Below the pieces are notes generated by a model that saw nothing but the letters and a program-made list of their open reading frames with translations, did not search any database and had not been told where the DNA came from. From NCBI GenBank assembly GCA_016927315.1, contig JAFGMV010000119.1:1-34838 (forward strand): 34,838 nucleotides of DNA, read 5' to 3'. The translations under genes and the position numbers were made by a program. Below, in pieces: positions 17,992 to 26,285 of the stretch. This stretch comes from Anaerolineales bacterium. GTDB lineage: Bacteria > Chloroflexota > Anaerolineae > Anaerolineales > Villigracilaceae. The number at the start of each line of letters is the position of its first letter. Within the stretch, counting starts at the first letter, position 1.

Positions 17992-19149
17992 ATGAAATTT
18001 TACCGTTTAGCGAGTATCTTACTGGTGTTCATGCTGGCAGCCATGGCCTGCCAGATACCGGAATTGACCCTGGATGTTCCCGTGACCACACCTGCCCAGC
18101 CTGCAGACCCGGCTGTTAATCCTGCCCCCCCCGTGGTCAGCTTTTCAGATCCGGAGGAACAACAGGATTTATATACCGCCCTGTATGAATCCGTCAGCCC
18201 GGGGATCGTCTCTATCCAGGTCGAAACTGACCTGGGGAGCAGCCAGGGTTCAGGGTTCGTCTATGACCAGAATGGACACGTGATCACAAATTATCATGTC
18301 GTTGAAGGGGCAAAAGCGGTCCAGGTATCCTTCATGTCGGGGTTCAAGGCCTATGGCACCGTAATAGGCGCCGATTTGGATTCAGATATTGCTGTTATCA
18401 AGGTCGATGCCCCGGCAGATAAACTTCACCCACTCAGGCTGGGTGATTCGGATACCCTTAAGGTCGGGCAGGGTGTGGTTGCACTTGGCAACCCTTTTGG
18501 TTTGAACGGTACCATGACCACGGGCATTATCTCCGCCCTGGGGCGCACACTGGCATCCGGACGTACCGCTCCCGGGGGAGGCTTCTTCTCGTCCGGGGAT
18601 ATCATCCAGACCGATGCAGCCATCAACCCTGGCAATTCCGGCGGTCCATTGTTCAACCTGCAGGGCGACGTGATCGGGGTCAACCGGGCAATCCGGACGA
18701 CCAATTTCACCTCCTCGGGCGACCCCCTCAGTTCCGGCATCGGGTTTGCGATCTCGATTAATATTGTCAAACGGGTTGTGCCGGTTCTGATCAGCGAGGG
18801 GAAATACAGCTATCCGTATATCGGGATCGCTTCGATCGATAACCTTGACCTGAAACAACTTGAACTCCTGGGGCTGGACCAGTTCACCGGGGTCTATGTG
18901 GTTGATGTGACTGCCGGGGGACCGGCTGACCTGGCCGGCTTGCAGGCCGGGCATCAGGAAACCAGCATCCAGGGTCTGTACGCCGGCGGGGACCTGATCA
19001 TTGCCCTTGACGGGCAAGCCGTCAATACGTATGATGATTTAATAAAGATATTGGTGAATACAAAAGTTCCCGGTGACCAGGTTGTTGTAACCGTATTACG
19101 TGACGGTGAACAAATAGAGATGACGGTAACACTGGGCGAAAGACCGTAA
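17992..19149 (+). CDS. HtrA/DegP-type serine protease, predicted lipoprotein
   Basis: Extracytoplasmic quality-control protease. The N-terminus is a lipoprotein signal: MKFYR, a hydrophobic core and the lipobox LAAMAC with Cys20 as lipidation site. A Pro-rich linker (about 31-48) leads to a chymotrypsin-like domain with the triad His102 (TNYHVVEG), Asp132 (DSDIAVIKV) and Ser216 (GNSGGPL). One PDZ domain occupies about 275-385. GGAG-type ribosome binding site AAGGAG lies 6 bases before the ATG. Tethering through a lipid in place of the usual transmembrane helix is the only unusual trait. It is paired with the DnaJ gene upstream. Confidence 0.92.
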   Translation: MKFYRLASILLVFMLAAMACQIPELTLDVPVTTPAQPADPAVNPAPPVVSFSDPEEQQDLYTALYESVSPGIVSIQVETDLGSSQGSGFVYDQNGHVITNYHVVEGAKAVQVSFMSGFKAYGTVIGADLDSDIAVIKVDAPADKLHPLRLGDSDTLKVGQGVVALGNPFGLNGTMTTGIISALGRTLASGRTAPGGGFFSSGDIIQTDAAINPGNSGGPLFNLQGDVIGVNRAIRTTNFTSSGDPLSSGIGFAISINIVKRVVPVLISEGKYSYPYIGIASIDNLDLKQLELLGLDQFTGVYVVDVTAGGPADLAGLQAGHQETSIQGLYAGGDLIIALDGQAVNTYDDLIKILVNTKVPGDQVVVTVLRDGEQIEMTVTLGERP

Positions 19150-19196
19150 CCAGATTGTCCTCAGGGAACAAGAAAGGAGTTGATTACTATTCAACA

Positions 19197-19279
19197 GGCC
19201 TTGAGGCCGGGTGTCTACACGAGAAGTTGGTTCGTCTTGGGATAGCCCACCTGGTTGGGCTATAGAAAAGGAGGCAAAT
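19197..19279 (+). promoter_or_regulatory. Structured 5' leader of the baeRF gene
   Basis: Two perfect hairpins precede the start codon: GGCC-TTGA-GGCC at 19197-19208 and ATAGCCCA-CCTGGT-TGGGCTAT at 19242-19263. The second ends 4 bases before the strong ribosome binding site AAAGGAGG (19267-19274). A second AAAGGAG lies at 19173-19179 without a clear ORF behind it. A role in controlling translation is possible but unproven. Confidence 0.35.
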
Positions 19280-20377
19280 ATGTTAACGGACAGTGCCTTG
19301 CGTGAATTATTGGATTACAGCAGTACTGCTCCTGTTCTGAGTGTGTATTTGAACACGGATGTTTCCACAGGCGCTATAGACAACTATAAATTGCAGCTTC
19401 GCAATTTACTCAAGCATGTTGATCTTCCCAAGGACGAAGACACGATTATTGGTTATTTTGAACGCGAGCGGGAATGGACCGGGCAAAGTATTGCCATGTT
19501 CTCCTGCTCCAGTGATCACTATTTCAAGGCTTTCCCATTGGCGGTTCCAATTCGCAGTCGAGTACATGTTTCGGACCAGCCGTATGTCAAACCCCTGGCA
19601 GATCTATTGGATGCATACGGGGGCTATGGCGTCGCACTGGTCGACAAGCAGGGCGCCCGGCTGTTTTTGTTTCACCTGGGAGAACTGCGAGAGCAGGAAG
19701 GGATCATGGGGGATGAGATACGACAGGTAAAACGCGGGCGCTCTTCTTCTATGCCGGGGCGCCGGGGCGGCGCCGCCGGGCATGCCCGGGGTACGGCTGA
19801 ACTGGTCGACCGTAATTTCAAGGAAGCCGCTGATTTTGCAGTCAGCTTTTTTGAGGAGAACCACGTACGGCGGGTGTTGCTCGGTGGTACAGAAGCAAAT
19901 GTGGCCCAATTCCGGCATGCGCTGCCCAAGGCCTGGCAAAGCCTGATCGTCGGTTCGTTCGCGGTGGGGATGACTGCCAGCGTCAATGAAGTGTGGGAGC
20001 GGGCCATGGAAATTGGCCGGCAGGCCGAAGAGCGGCGGGAGAACCGCCTGGTACAGAACCTGATCACATCTGCATCCAAGGGAAAAGGTGGAGTCCTCCG
20101 GCTGGATGACACCCTGGCCACTGTCAGGGAGGGACGGGTAAAGACCCTGGTCGTGCAGGAAGGCTATCACCAACCAGGCTACCGCTGCCAGGGATGCGGC
20201 CACCTGGCGGTCGAAAACCTGAAAACCTGTCCGTTTTGCGGCGGCAGCTTTGAACAGATTCCGGATGCAGTTGAACTTGCCGTGCGGAAAGTGATGCAGG
20301 ATGGGGGTGAGGTTGAGATTGTACACAACAACGCAGAACTCGAAAAAATGAAGATCGGCGGGCTGCTGCGATATTAG
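19280..20377 (+). CDS. Bacterial eRF1-like (baeRF family) protein with zinc ribbon
   Basis: Relative of archaeal/eukaryotic release factor eRF1, a group thought to act on ribosomes, perhaps in rescue. The ATG at 19280 is chosen because AAAGGAGG lies 5 bases upstream; the frame extends further up without such support. Residues 1-110 match an eRF1-like N-terminal domain (SVYLNTDVS). Residues 115-240 resemble the central domain, with YGVALVDKQGARLFLF and a Gly/Arg-rich loop PGRRGGAAGHARG (159-171) where eRF1 carries its GGQ loop. The C-terminal part (about 195-365) holds RRVLLGGTEANVAQF and a zinc ribbon with Cys303, 306, 317 and 320, ending in GGEVEIVHNNAELEKMKIGG, typical of these proteins and Pelota. 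A terminator follows. Confidence 0.82.
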   Translation: MLTDSALRELLDYSSTAPVLSVYLNTDVSTGAIDNYKLQLRNLLKHVDLPKDEDTIIGYFEREREWTGQSIAMFSCSSDHYFKAFPLAVPIRSRVHVSDQPYVKPLADLLDAYGGYGVALVDKQGARLFLFHLGELREQEGIMGDEIRQVKRGRSSSMPGRRGGAAGHARGTAELVDRNFKEAADFAVSFFEENHVRRVLLGGTEANVAQFRHALPKAWQSLIVGSFAVGMTASVNEVWERAMEIGRQAEERRENRLVQNLITSASKGKGGVLRLDDTLATVREGRVKTLVVQEGYHQPGYRCQGCGHLAVENLKTCPFCGGSFEQIPDAVELAVRKVMQDGGEVEIVHNNAELEKMKIGGLLRY

Positions 20378-20399
20378 TACGGGTTTATGTTTGTTCGTT

Positions 20400-20426
20400 G
20401 GGCGGGTCATCAGGCCCGCCCTTTTT
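20400..20426 (+). terminator. Intrinsic terminator after the baeRF gene
   Basis: Perfect 7-bp GC stem GGGCGGG/CCCGCCC (20400-20406 with 20415-20421), an 8-base loop and TTTTT directly after. It lies 22 bases beyond the stop codon of the baeRF gene. Confidence 0.85.
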
Positions 20427-20560
20427 CCTGAAGGTTGACTGAACTGCCAGTCAGTGATCCATTGCAGCCATTGGTTCCCTGCTGCAGCAGATCGAAACCA
20501 GGCCAGACAGCGGCCCGTGTCGAACCCTGACGGCAGTCGAAAGGAGTCTATCCTCCCACT

Positions 20561-21163
20561 ATGTCGTTCCTGATTTTTATCCTTGGGGCAGGCTTTCTCC
20601 TGGTGCTGTATCTCATTTGGATCCGGCCCTGGCAGCTGCATTGGGGAGCAACCGAGGAAGAAGTGCAGCGCCCCATGCCCGGGGATGAGATCGTTACCGC
20701 ACCTTCCTTCGATGCCACCCGGGGCATCACCATTGAGGCGCCTCCCGAAGCCCTTTACCCCTGGATCGTCCAGATGGGCATCACCCGGGCAGGTTGGTAC
20801 AGCTATGACCTGCTGGACAACCTGGGACGCCCCAGCGCCAGGGAAATCCTGCCCAACCTGCAGGAAAGTTTCCCTGGGCAGCTGATTCCGGTCAGTCCGG
20901 ATGGGAAACAGGGCTTTTATGTCAAAGAATTCGCAGAAAATGAGTGGATGCTGTGGTGGGATCAGGGCGACAGCGTCACCTGGGTGTGGATGATTTCTCC
21001 TGTGGGGGAAGGGCAGAGTCGGCTGGTCACACGCGTCAGGGTCAGGTATCATTGGTCCCTCCGGGATGTTTTCTTCAACCTGATTCTTGAGTTCTGCGAT
21101 ATCCTCATGATGGCAAAATGCATGCGGGGAATCAAAGAACGGGCCGAAGCAATGGCCCGTTAA
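20561..21163 (+). CDS. SRPBCC family protein with N-terminal membrane anchor
   Basis: START-like ligand-binding fold; ligand unknown. One hydrophobic helix (residues 2-21) is followed by a soluble domain of about 175 residues. Signs of the family are ATRGITIEAPPEALYPWIVQ (the first strand and helix, about 53-71), the GWYSYDLLDN helix often seen in this subgroup, and alternating strands with SRLVTRVRVRYHW. A C-terminal amphipathic helix (MRGIKERAEAMAR) closes the fold. The Shine-Dalgarno-like AAAGGAG is rather far from the ATG, so the start is not certain. The gene is separated from the baeRF gene by a terminator and is likely transcribed alone. Confidence 0.78.
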   Translation: MSFLIFILGAGFLLVLYLIWIRPWQLHWGATEEEVQRPMPGDEIVTAPSFDATRGITIEAPPEALYPWIVQMGITRAGWYSYDLLDNLGRPSAREILPNLQESFPGQLIPVSPDGKQGFYVKEFAENEWMLWWDQGDSVTWVWMISPVGEGQSRLVTRVRVRYHWSLRDVFFNLILEFCDILMMAKCMRGIKERAEAMAR

Positions 21164-21205
21164 AATAAATGAAGCCAACCGGCGGCCAACCGGCCGCGGC
21201 AGTAT

Positions 21206-21845
21206 CTACCTGAATCGTTGTTCTTTCCAGATATCGGCTTCGTTGTGGTAACCGGCTTGTTCCCAGAAACCCAGCCTGTCTTCGGTCATAAATTCAATTG
21301 AGCGCAGCCACCTGGCGCCTTTCCACAGGTTGGGTGATTTCAATTCTGGCCGGTCGGGAATGCGGCCGATAACGCCGCGCAGCGGGTAACCATGGTCGGG
21401 CGCCAGCGGCCGGCCATCGTAATGGGTCGCCAGCAGGAAATTGTCCTGCAGGTTGACTCCCAGGGGCAGGTTGGCGGGAAACCCGTATTCGGCGTGCTGC
21501 ATCACATATCAGGCGCCCGGCCTGATCTTGATAATCCCATCATCAACCAGGGCTTTGACCGAAACACCTTCCCACAAGGTATCTGCCTTGCTCCAGCGGG
21601 TGACGCAGTGCAGGTCCATTTTTACATTCGTGGGGCAGTTCGTTGAAGGCCTCCCAGGTCCAGTGTTTTTCTTCTTCTACTTCTCCCCAGACGCGGAACT
21701 CCCGGACGGCGGGAGAGAATTCAGGAACCAGACCGTAATGCAAGACCGGGAATTTCATAGTCAGAGCCTGCCCGGGCGGCAGGCGGCCTTCGCTGATGAT
21801 GCGCGCTTGCTCTTTTCTTCGATCAGGTCTGTCCTTGGTGAACAT
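21206..21845 (-). pseudogene. Broken molybdopterin-dependent oxidoreductase of the sulfite oxidase family
   Basis: The start encodes RLPPGQALTMKFPVLHYG and WTWEAFNELP, then a frameshift occurs near 21630-21640. In the shifted frame the sequence continues with MDLHCVTRWSKAD, which holds the molybdopterin-ligating Cys, and VKALVDDGIIKIRPGA. An in-frame TGA at 21509-21511 interrupts it, and the same frame resumes with YVMQHAEYGFPANLPL, LATHYDGRPLAPDHGYPLRG and the C-terminal FWEQAGYHNEADIW. Together the pieces give a nearly full-length small sulfite-oxidase-like protein (about 213 codons). One lesion is a single-base-type shift and the other a likely CGA-to-TGA change. Two lesions in otherwise well kept sequence point to recent inactivation or to sequencing error. 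Confidence 0.85.
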
Positions 21846-21905
21846 AGCCGGGATACTCCCGTTGGGGATCAGGCGCCAAGGCGCTGCCGGCAGACAGCTG
21901 CTTAA

Positions 21906-22592
21906 TCAGAATTCCAGACTTTCCCCCGGCTTGAGCACCGATACAGTGCTGCCGGTTTTCCACTCCACTTGTGCAGCCCAGGCCTGCGGATCCTGCTTGA
22001 TCAAATCCCAGGTGTTATAGTGAATGGGAACCACCTGCCTGGGCTCCAGCAGCCTGACTGCCCGCAGGGCGTCATCCGGGCCCATGGTGTAATTATCACC
22101 GATGGGGACAACCGCCACGTCCAGGCCCTCTTCCCCGATCAGGCGCATGTCGCCAAACAGCCCGGTATCCTGGGCTGTGTAGATCTTCTTGCCGTCGTTG
22201 GTGGTCAGCAGGAAACCGCAGGGGTTCCCGCCGCAGGAGCCGTCTGGCAGCACCGAACCGTGCAGCGCCAGGGTCAGTTTAAGGTATCCAAAAGGATGCC
22301 GGAAGCCGCCCCCGATGTGCTGGCCGTGGACTTTCTCAAACCCCTTACTCCGGAACCAGACCGCGATCTCGTTTACGGTAATAATCGTGGCGCCGGTCCG
22401 CCTGGCAATCTTCTCAGCATCACCGATGTGATCCCCATGCCCGTGGCTGACCAGAATATAATCGGCCTTTACCGTGTTGGGATCGCCCTGGGCGGCAGGA
22501 TTGCCTTCGAAGAAAGGATCGATCAACAGGTGGTACCCGCCGGTCTCCAGCCCCAGGGTTGCATGTCCGTACCAGGTGAGGATATTGGTCAT
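21906..22592 (-). CDS. UPF0173-type metal-dependent hydrolase (metallo-beta-lactamase fold)
   Basis: Zinc-dependent hydrolase of unknown substrate, 228 residues, the usual size of the YtkL/UPF0173 group. Motifs are WYGHATLGLET near the N-terminus, IDPFFEGNP, the metal-binding HGHGDH at 50-55 and GDNYTMGPDDALRAV in the C-terminal half; a late VPIHYNTWD supplies another metal ligand. AGGAGGT lies 6 bases before the ATG. The broken sulfite-oxidase-like gene lies 60 bases downstream in the same direction and may once have been cotranscribed. Confidence 0.9.
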   Translation of the reverse strand: MTNILTWYGHATLGLETGGYHLLIDPFFEGNPAAQGDPNTVKADYILVSHGHGDHIGDAEKIARRTGATIITVNEIAVWFRSKGFEKVHGQHIGGGFRHPFGYLKLTLALHGSVLPDGSCGGNPCGFLLTTNDGKKIYTAQDTGLFGDMRLIGEEGLDVAVVPIGDNYTMGPDDALRAVRLLEPRQVVPIHYNTWDLIKQDPQAWAAQVEWKTGSTVSVLKPGESLEF

Positions 22593-22687
22593 CGTCTACC
22601 TCCTCTCATTCGTAAATCGACATCTTTAGTATAGAGAAAATCAGGAGCCGGGTCAAATCCCTTGCTGGGGCGCCCTAAACCGGCCGC

Positions 22688-22717
22688 TTGCCCGGCATTA
22701 AATATTACCGTTATAAT
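22688..22717 (+). promoter_or_regulatory. Likely promoter of the CASTOR/POLLUX-type channel gene
   Basis: A perfect TATAAT at 22712-22717 is preceded by TTGCCC at 22688-22693 with an 18-base spacer. The leader to the ATG at 22813 would be about 90 bases. Confidence 0.45.
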
Positions 22718-22812
22718 TGGAGAATTCCTTAAGTAGGCTGCTATCGTTTTCCGAATACCCCGGCGCAGGCGCTTATCTTTATCATTGTGGATAGTTATTT
22801 TTTGGAGGCAGT

Positions 22813-24723
22813 ATGACTCAAAGACCGACCTTTCGCCAGCGTTGGCAGTATTCTGTGGATCATGTGATGTCCCGAGGTACGCCCGCCCTGATCGGGGTCC
22901 TGGCCCTGTTTTCCGCGATCGTGGTGCTGGTTTCTGCAATTGTGATCAGCCTGGGCGGCCTGATGCTTTCCCCGGCGGGCAGCAGCGAGCCGATGGGCTT
23001 CGTGGATGCCGCCTGGGAGAGCCTGATGCGCACCTTTGACCCCGGCACCATGGGGGGCGACCAGGGTTGGGGGTTCCGTTTTGTAATGCTGTTCGTCACC
23101 CTGGGTGGGATCTTTGTCGTCAGCGCCCTGATCGGGGTACTCAATAACGGCCTGGAAACCCAGATCGAACGCCTGCGCAAGGGACGATCCCGTGTCCTGG
23201 AGAACGGCCACACCATTATCCTGGGCTGGTCGCCGCAGATTTTTACCATCATTTCCGAGCTAATGATCGCCAACGAGAACCAGCCGGATGGTCGGATCGT
23301 CATCCTGGCAAACCGGGACAAGATCGAAATGGAAGATGAGATCCGCGAACGGGTCGCAGCCACTGGCAAGACACGCGTAATCTGCCGTTCGGGCAGCCCG
23401 ATCGACCTGACCGACCTGGAGATCGCCAGCCCGCATATGGCCGGTTCGATCATTATCCTGCCTCCGGAGACAGAGAACCCCGACTCGCATGTCATTAAAA
23501 CCGTCCTGGCCCTGACCAATAACCCCAACCGCCGCCCTGAACCGTACCTGATCGTCACCCAGATCAGCGATCCCAAGAATATGGATGTCATCCGGATGAT
23601 CGGGCAGAATGACGAAGTGCATGCTGTGCTGGCCGGGGACCTGATCGCCCGGGTAGTCGCACAGACTTCCCGCCAGTCTGGCCTGTCGGCGGTCTACACC
23701 GAACTGCTCAATTTTGGCGGCGACGAGATCTATTTTCAAAATGAACCCAGGCTGGTAGGGAAAACCTATGGAGAGGCGCTGCTGGCCTATGAAGATTCGT
23801 GTGTCATGGGGCTCAAGCGCGCAGACGGGTCCCTGCTGCTGAACCCGCCGATGGAATTGCAGATAGAAACGGGTGACCAGATCTTTGCCCTGTCGGAAGA
23901 TGACGATACAGTCCGTCTCTCTGGCCTGGACGAGCTTCCCATTGACGAGACCCAAATCTGCTCGAACGGCCGTGGGCGGAAACCCGTCCCCGAGAAAACG
24001 ATGCTGATCGGGTGGAACCGCTGCGCGGCAACGATCATCCGGGAGATGGACCACTATGTCCCCAAAAAGTCTGAAATGCTGGTGATTGCAGAAGCAGATA
24101 TCCAGGCTGAGACCAGCGCCTGCGCTGCCGAACTGCACAACCAGAAGCTGACCTTCCGGAAAGGGGATCCCACCAGCCGGAAGCTGCTGGAAACCCTGAA
24201 CGCAGATGAATATGACCACGTGATCGTACTCAGCAATGGCAGCCTTCCGGTGCAGGAAGCAGATTCCAGGACCCTGGTGACGCTGCTGCACCTGCGTGAT
24301 ATTGCCGTACAGGACGATACGCCTTTCTCCCTGGTCAGTGAAATGCTCGACCTGCGCAACCGCCAGTTAGCCGAAGTCACCCATGTGGATGATTTTGTGG
24401 TCAGTGATCACCTGGTCAGCCTGATGATGGCGCAGCTGTCAGAGAACAGTGACCTGTATCAGGTTTTCAACGATCTCTTCGATCCGGATGGTTCGGAAAT
24501 CTATCTCAAACCGGCCAGAGATTATGTCAAGCTTGACCAGCCGGCCAGCTTTTACACGGTAGTCGAGTCGGCCCGGCGGCGCGGCGAGACAGCCATTGGC
24601 TACCGCCTGGCGGGCCTGTCCAGAGACGCCTCAGCGGGTTATGGTATTGTTACCAACCCGCGAAAGTCGGACCTGGTGACCTTTGCACCAGAAGATAAGG
24701 TTGTGGTCCTGGCAAAAGAATAA
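22813..24723 (+). CDS. CASTOR/POLLUX-type ion channel with RCK domains
   Basis: Putative cation channel related to plant CASTOR/POLLUX and bacterial homologues. Residues 26-50 form a first membrane helix; residues 66-84 hold the pore loop with TFDPGTMGGD, characteristic of this family and distinct from the TVGYG filter of K+ channels; residues 88-112 form the second helix. Two regulatory RCK/TrkA-N-like modules follow, the first from NGHTIILGWS (131-140) with VILANRDK, the second from about 395 with KTMLIGWNRCAATI. Stretches such as YGEALLAYEDSCVMGL match the TrkA-C-like connectors. Ribosome binding site TGGAGG lies 5 bases before the ATG. Total 636 residues, normal for the group. It stands alone with its own promoter and downstream hairpins. 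Confidence 0.88.
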   Translation: MTQRPTFRQRWQYSVDHVMSRGTPALIGVLALFSAIVVLVSAIVISLGGLMLSPAGSSEPMGFVDAAWESLMRTFDPGTMGGDQGWGFRFVMLFVTLGGIFVVSALIGVLNNGLETQIERLRKGRSRVLENGHTIILGWSPQIFTIISELMIANENQPDGRIVILANRDKIEMEDEIRERVAATGKTRVICRSGSPIDLTDLEIASPHMAGSIIILPPETENPDSHVIKTVLALTNNPNRRPEPYLIVTQISDPKNMDVIRMIGQNDEVHAVLAGDLIARVVAQTSRQSGLSAVYTELLNFGGDEIYFQNEPRLVGKTYGEALLAYEDSCVMGLKRADGSLLLNPPMELQIETGDQIFALSEDDDTVRLSGLDELPIDETQICSNGRGRKPVPEKTMLIGWNRCAATIIREMDHYVPKKSEMLVIAEADIQAETSACAAELHNQKLTFRKGDPTSRKLLETLNADEYDHVIVLSNGSLPVQEADSRTLVTLLHLRDIAVQDDTPFSLVSEMLDLRNRQLAEVTHVDDFVVSDHLVSLMMAQLSENSDLYQVFNDLFDPDGSEIYLKPARDYVKLDQPASFYTVVESARRRGETAIGYRLAGLSRDASAGYGIVTNPRKSDLVTFAPEDKVVVLAKE

Positions 24724-25202
24724 GGCCGGAAGTACAAGCCCAATCTGGAAATAGAAATAGCAAAACAGGAAAACCGAAAAAAACAAGGCTGAAAACACGC
24801 CATTCGTGGGCGACTCACGCGCCCGATATCGCCCATCCAGGCGCCATTCGTCGCCCACCTGCGCAGCATTAGCCGCCCACTTATCCTGTATAGATGGGCG
24901 GCTAATTTCGTTTTTATAAGGCTGCTATTCTGAAAAAGTGCTGCACCAAAAATCTGTAGAAGAACCAGATTCAAACATCCCGAAGATTTTCTGTCAGGCC
25001 ATCTGCCGGGCAGGTCAGCCTTCGGGACGCGGCTCCGATGGCGACAAACCTGCTATAAAATCCACGCCTTGTGGACAACCCAGACATGCTTTATCGTTAT
25101 TTCACGTACAATGAATGGGACTCAATGGTGCGCTATTCGAATAAATGCGAGCAGCGATCCGTTTAACGTTTAAGAAACACAAAGAACAAAGGAGAACAAG
25201 AG
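24724..25202. other. Intergenic region rich in inverted repeats
   Basis: No gene is visible. Two strong hairpins lie between 24798 and 24915: GTGGGCGAC (24806-24814) pairs with GTCGCCCAC (24850-24858), and a terminator-like hairpin follows at 24868-24915. The word CGCCATTCGT occurs twice (24798-24807 and 24842-24851). The remaining 290 bases before the lipoprotein show only weak promoter-like words such as TATAAA near 25053 and TACAAT near 25107. Confidence 0.5.
24868..24915 (+). terminator. Terminator-like hairpin downstream of the channel gene
   Basis: Perfect 12-bp stem ATTAGCCGCCCA (24868-24879) with TGGGCGGCTAAT (24895-24906), a 15-base loop and the tail TTCGTTTTT. It is 145 bases beyond the channel stop codon. 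Confidence 0.7.
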
Positions 25203-25556
25203 ATGTTGAAAAAAGTTATGGTAATCGTAATTGCAGGGTTGCTGCTCCTGGCGCTGGCCGGTTGCGCCGCCGGGCCGAATGACCTGGTCAACACTGCCCC
25301 TGAGGGGCGGGAAGTAGCCGGTTTCTGGCTGGGTCTGTGGCACGGGTTCATTACCCCGGTAACCTTCTTTGTCTCACTGTTCAACAAGAATGTGGGCATC
25401 TATGAAATCCACAACAACGGCGGCTGGTATAACTTTGGCTTCCTGCTGGGCCTGTCGATCCTCTCCGGAGGCGGTTCACGGACAGTCAAGAAGACCAAAT
25501 ATGTCACCATAACACCAGACGGTGAAAAGGTCTCCGAGAAAGTATCGGTTGAGTAG
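25203..25556 (+). CDS. Small predicted lipoprotein
   Basis: A 117-residue protein with a classical lipoprotein signal: MLKK, a hydrophobic core and LALAGC with Cys21 as the lipidation site. After it comes a hydrophobic stretch rich in Trp and Phe (VAGFWLGLWHGFITPVTFF) and the block YEIHNNGGWYNFGFLLGL, which recurs in small uncharacterised bacterial proteins. The C-terminus is basic and soluble. AAAGGAGA lies 8 bases before the ATG. Function unknown. It is not obviously in an operon with the sigma factor 150 bases downstream. Confidence 0.75.
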   Translation: MLKKVMVIVIAGLLLLALAGCAAGPNDLVNTAPEGREVAGFWLGLWHGFITPVTFFVSLFNKNVGIYEIHNNGGWYNFGFLLGLSILSGGGSRTVKKTKYVTITPDGEKVSEKVSVE

Positions 25557-25712
25557 ATCAGCTGTGAGGAGTGTGCGTTCGGTGCAGTACAGGTGAGCAA
25601 GCTCCTCATTGGTGAGTAATTCTAAAAGGATTGGATAACTTCCAACTGCCAGAGGATGCCAATCTGGCCGCCTCACAAAGGCAGTAAGTTATGGAAAAGG
25701 CAGGGTACGTTC

Positions 25713-26285
25713 GTGGTACTCGTTTCGGTAAGCGAATCGGAACTGATTGCACAGTCACAGCAAGGCGACCGTAATGCATTCAATGAACTGGTTCGCATCC
25801 ATCATCAAGGCGTGATCGGTGTAGTCTACCGCATGTGCGGGGACGCCCAGCTGGCAGAGGATGCCGCCCAGGAGGCTTTCATCCAGGCCTGGTTGAAGAT
25901 TACTGCCTACCAGCCCAAAGCTTCACTGAAGAGCTGGATCTACCGCATTGCGATCAACGCCGCTATCGATGTCCTGAGACATGAGTCTCGGATTACATCC
26001 CGGGAAATCAATGACCTGCAGTTGAGAGAGTCCGGCCCCGGCCCGGAAGGATCGGCCCTCAATTCTGAACAGACCGACCTGATCCAGGCGGCGGTACTGT
26101 CGCTTCCGGAAGCCAGCCGGGCGGTATTGGTCCTGAGAGAATATCAGGATCTCTCCTACCAGGAGATCGCGGCGGCGCTGGATATCCCCCTCGGGACGGT
26201 TATGTCACGCCTGAGCTATGCAAGAAAGTTGTTACGAGAAAGACTGGAACCGCACCTGGTTTACGCGGAGGTAGCCAATGTCTGA
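25713..26285 (+). CDS. ECF-type RNA polymerase sigma factor
   Basis: Directs RNA polymerase to a specific promoter set. Region 2 is VYRMCGDAQLAEDAAQEAF with IQAW following, then KSWIYRIAINAAIDVLRHE; region 4 is LPEASRAVLVLREYQDLSYQ followed by the helix-turn-helix EIAAALDIPLGTVMSRLS. The start is uncertain: a GTG at 25713 just before SVSESELIAQSQQGDRNAF gives the usual ECF N-terminus, whereas the ATG at 25656 adds 19 residues unlike the family. The stop overlaps the anti-sigma start by 8 bases (ATGTCTGA), the classic coupling of sigma and anti-sigma. Target promoters cannot be named, and no GGAAC-type autoregulatory site was seen. Confidence 0.88.
   Translation: MVLVSVSESELIAQSQQGDRNAFNELVRIHHQGVIGVVYRMCGDAQLAEDAAQEAFIQAWLKITAYQPKASLKSWIYRIAINAAIDVLRHESRITSREINDLQLRESGPGPEGSALNSEQTDLIQAAVLSLPEASRAVLVLREYQDLSYQEIAAALDIPLGTVMSRLSYARKLLRERLEPHLVYAEVANV

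Noticed and set aside
18382..19017. Minus-strand open frame of 211 codons opposite the HtrA gene
   Set aside because: Composition is that of a shadow frame; the plus-strand protease has all catalytic motifs.
19604..21178. Minus-strand open frame of 524 codons
   Set aside because: It lies opposite the baeRF and SRPBCC genes, crosses the terminator, and encodes Pro/His/Gln-rich sequence with no family features: a shadow of GC-rich coding DNA.
21509..21511. In-frame TGA in the sulfite-oxidase-like gene as a possible selenocysteine codon
   Set aside because: The active-site Cys lies elsewhere (MDLHC, encoded by TGC), the position normally carries a non-catalytic residue, and a separate frameshift also breaks the gene.
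23260..24291. Minus-strand open frame of 343 codons
   Set aside because: Antisense to the channel gene, without a ribosome binding site or recognisable motif.
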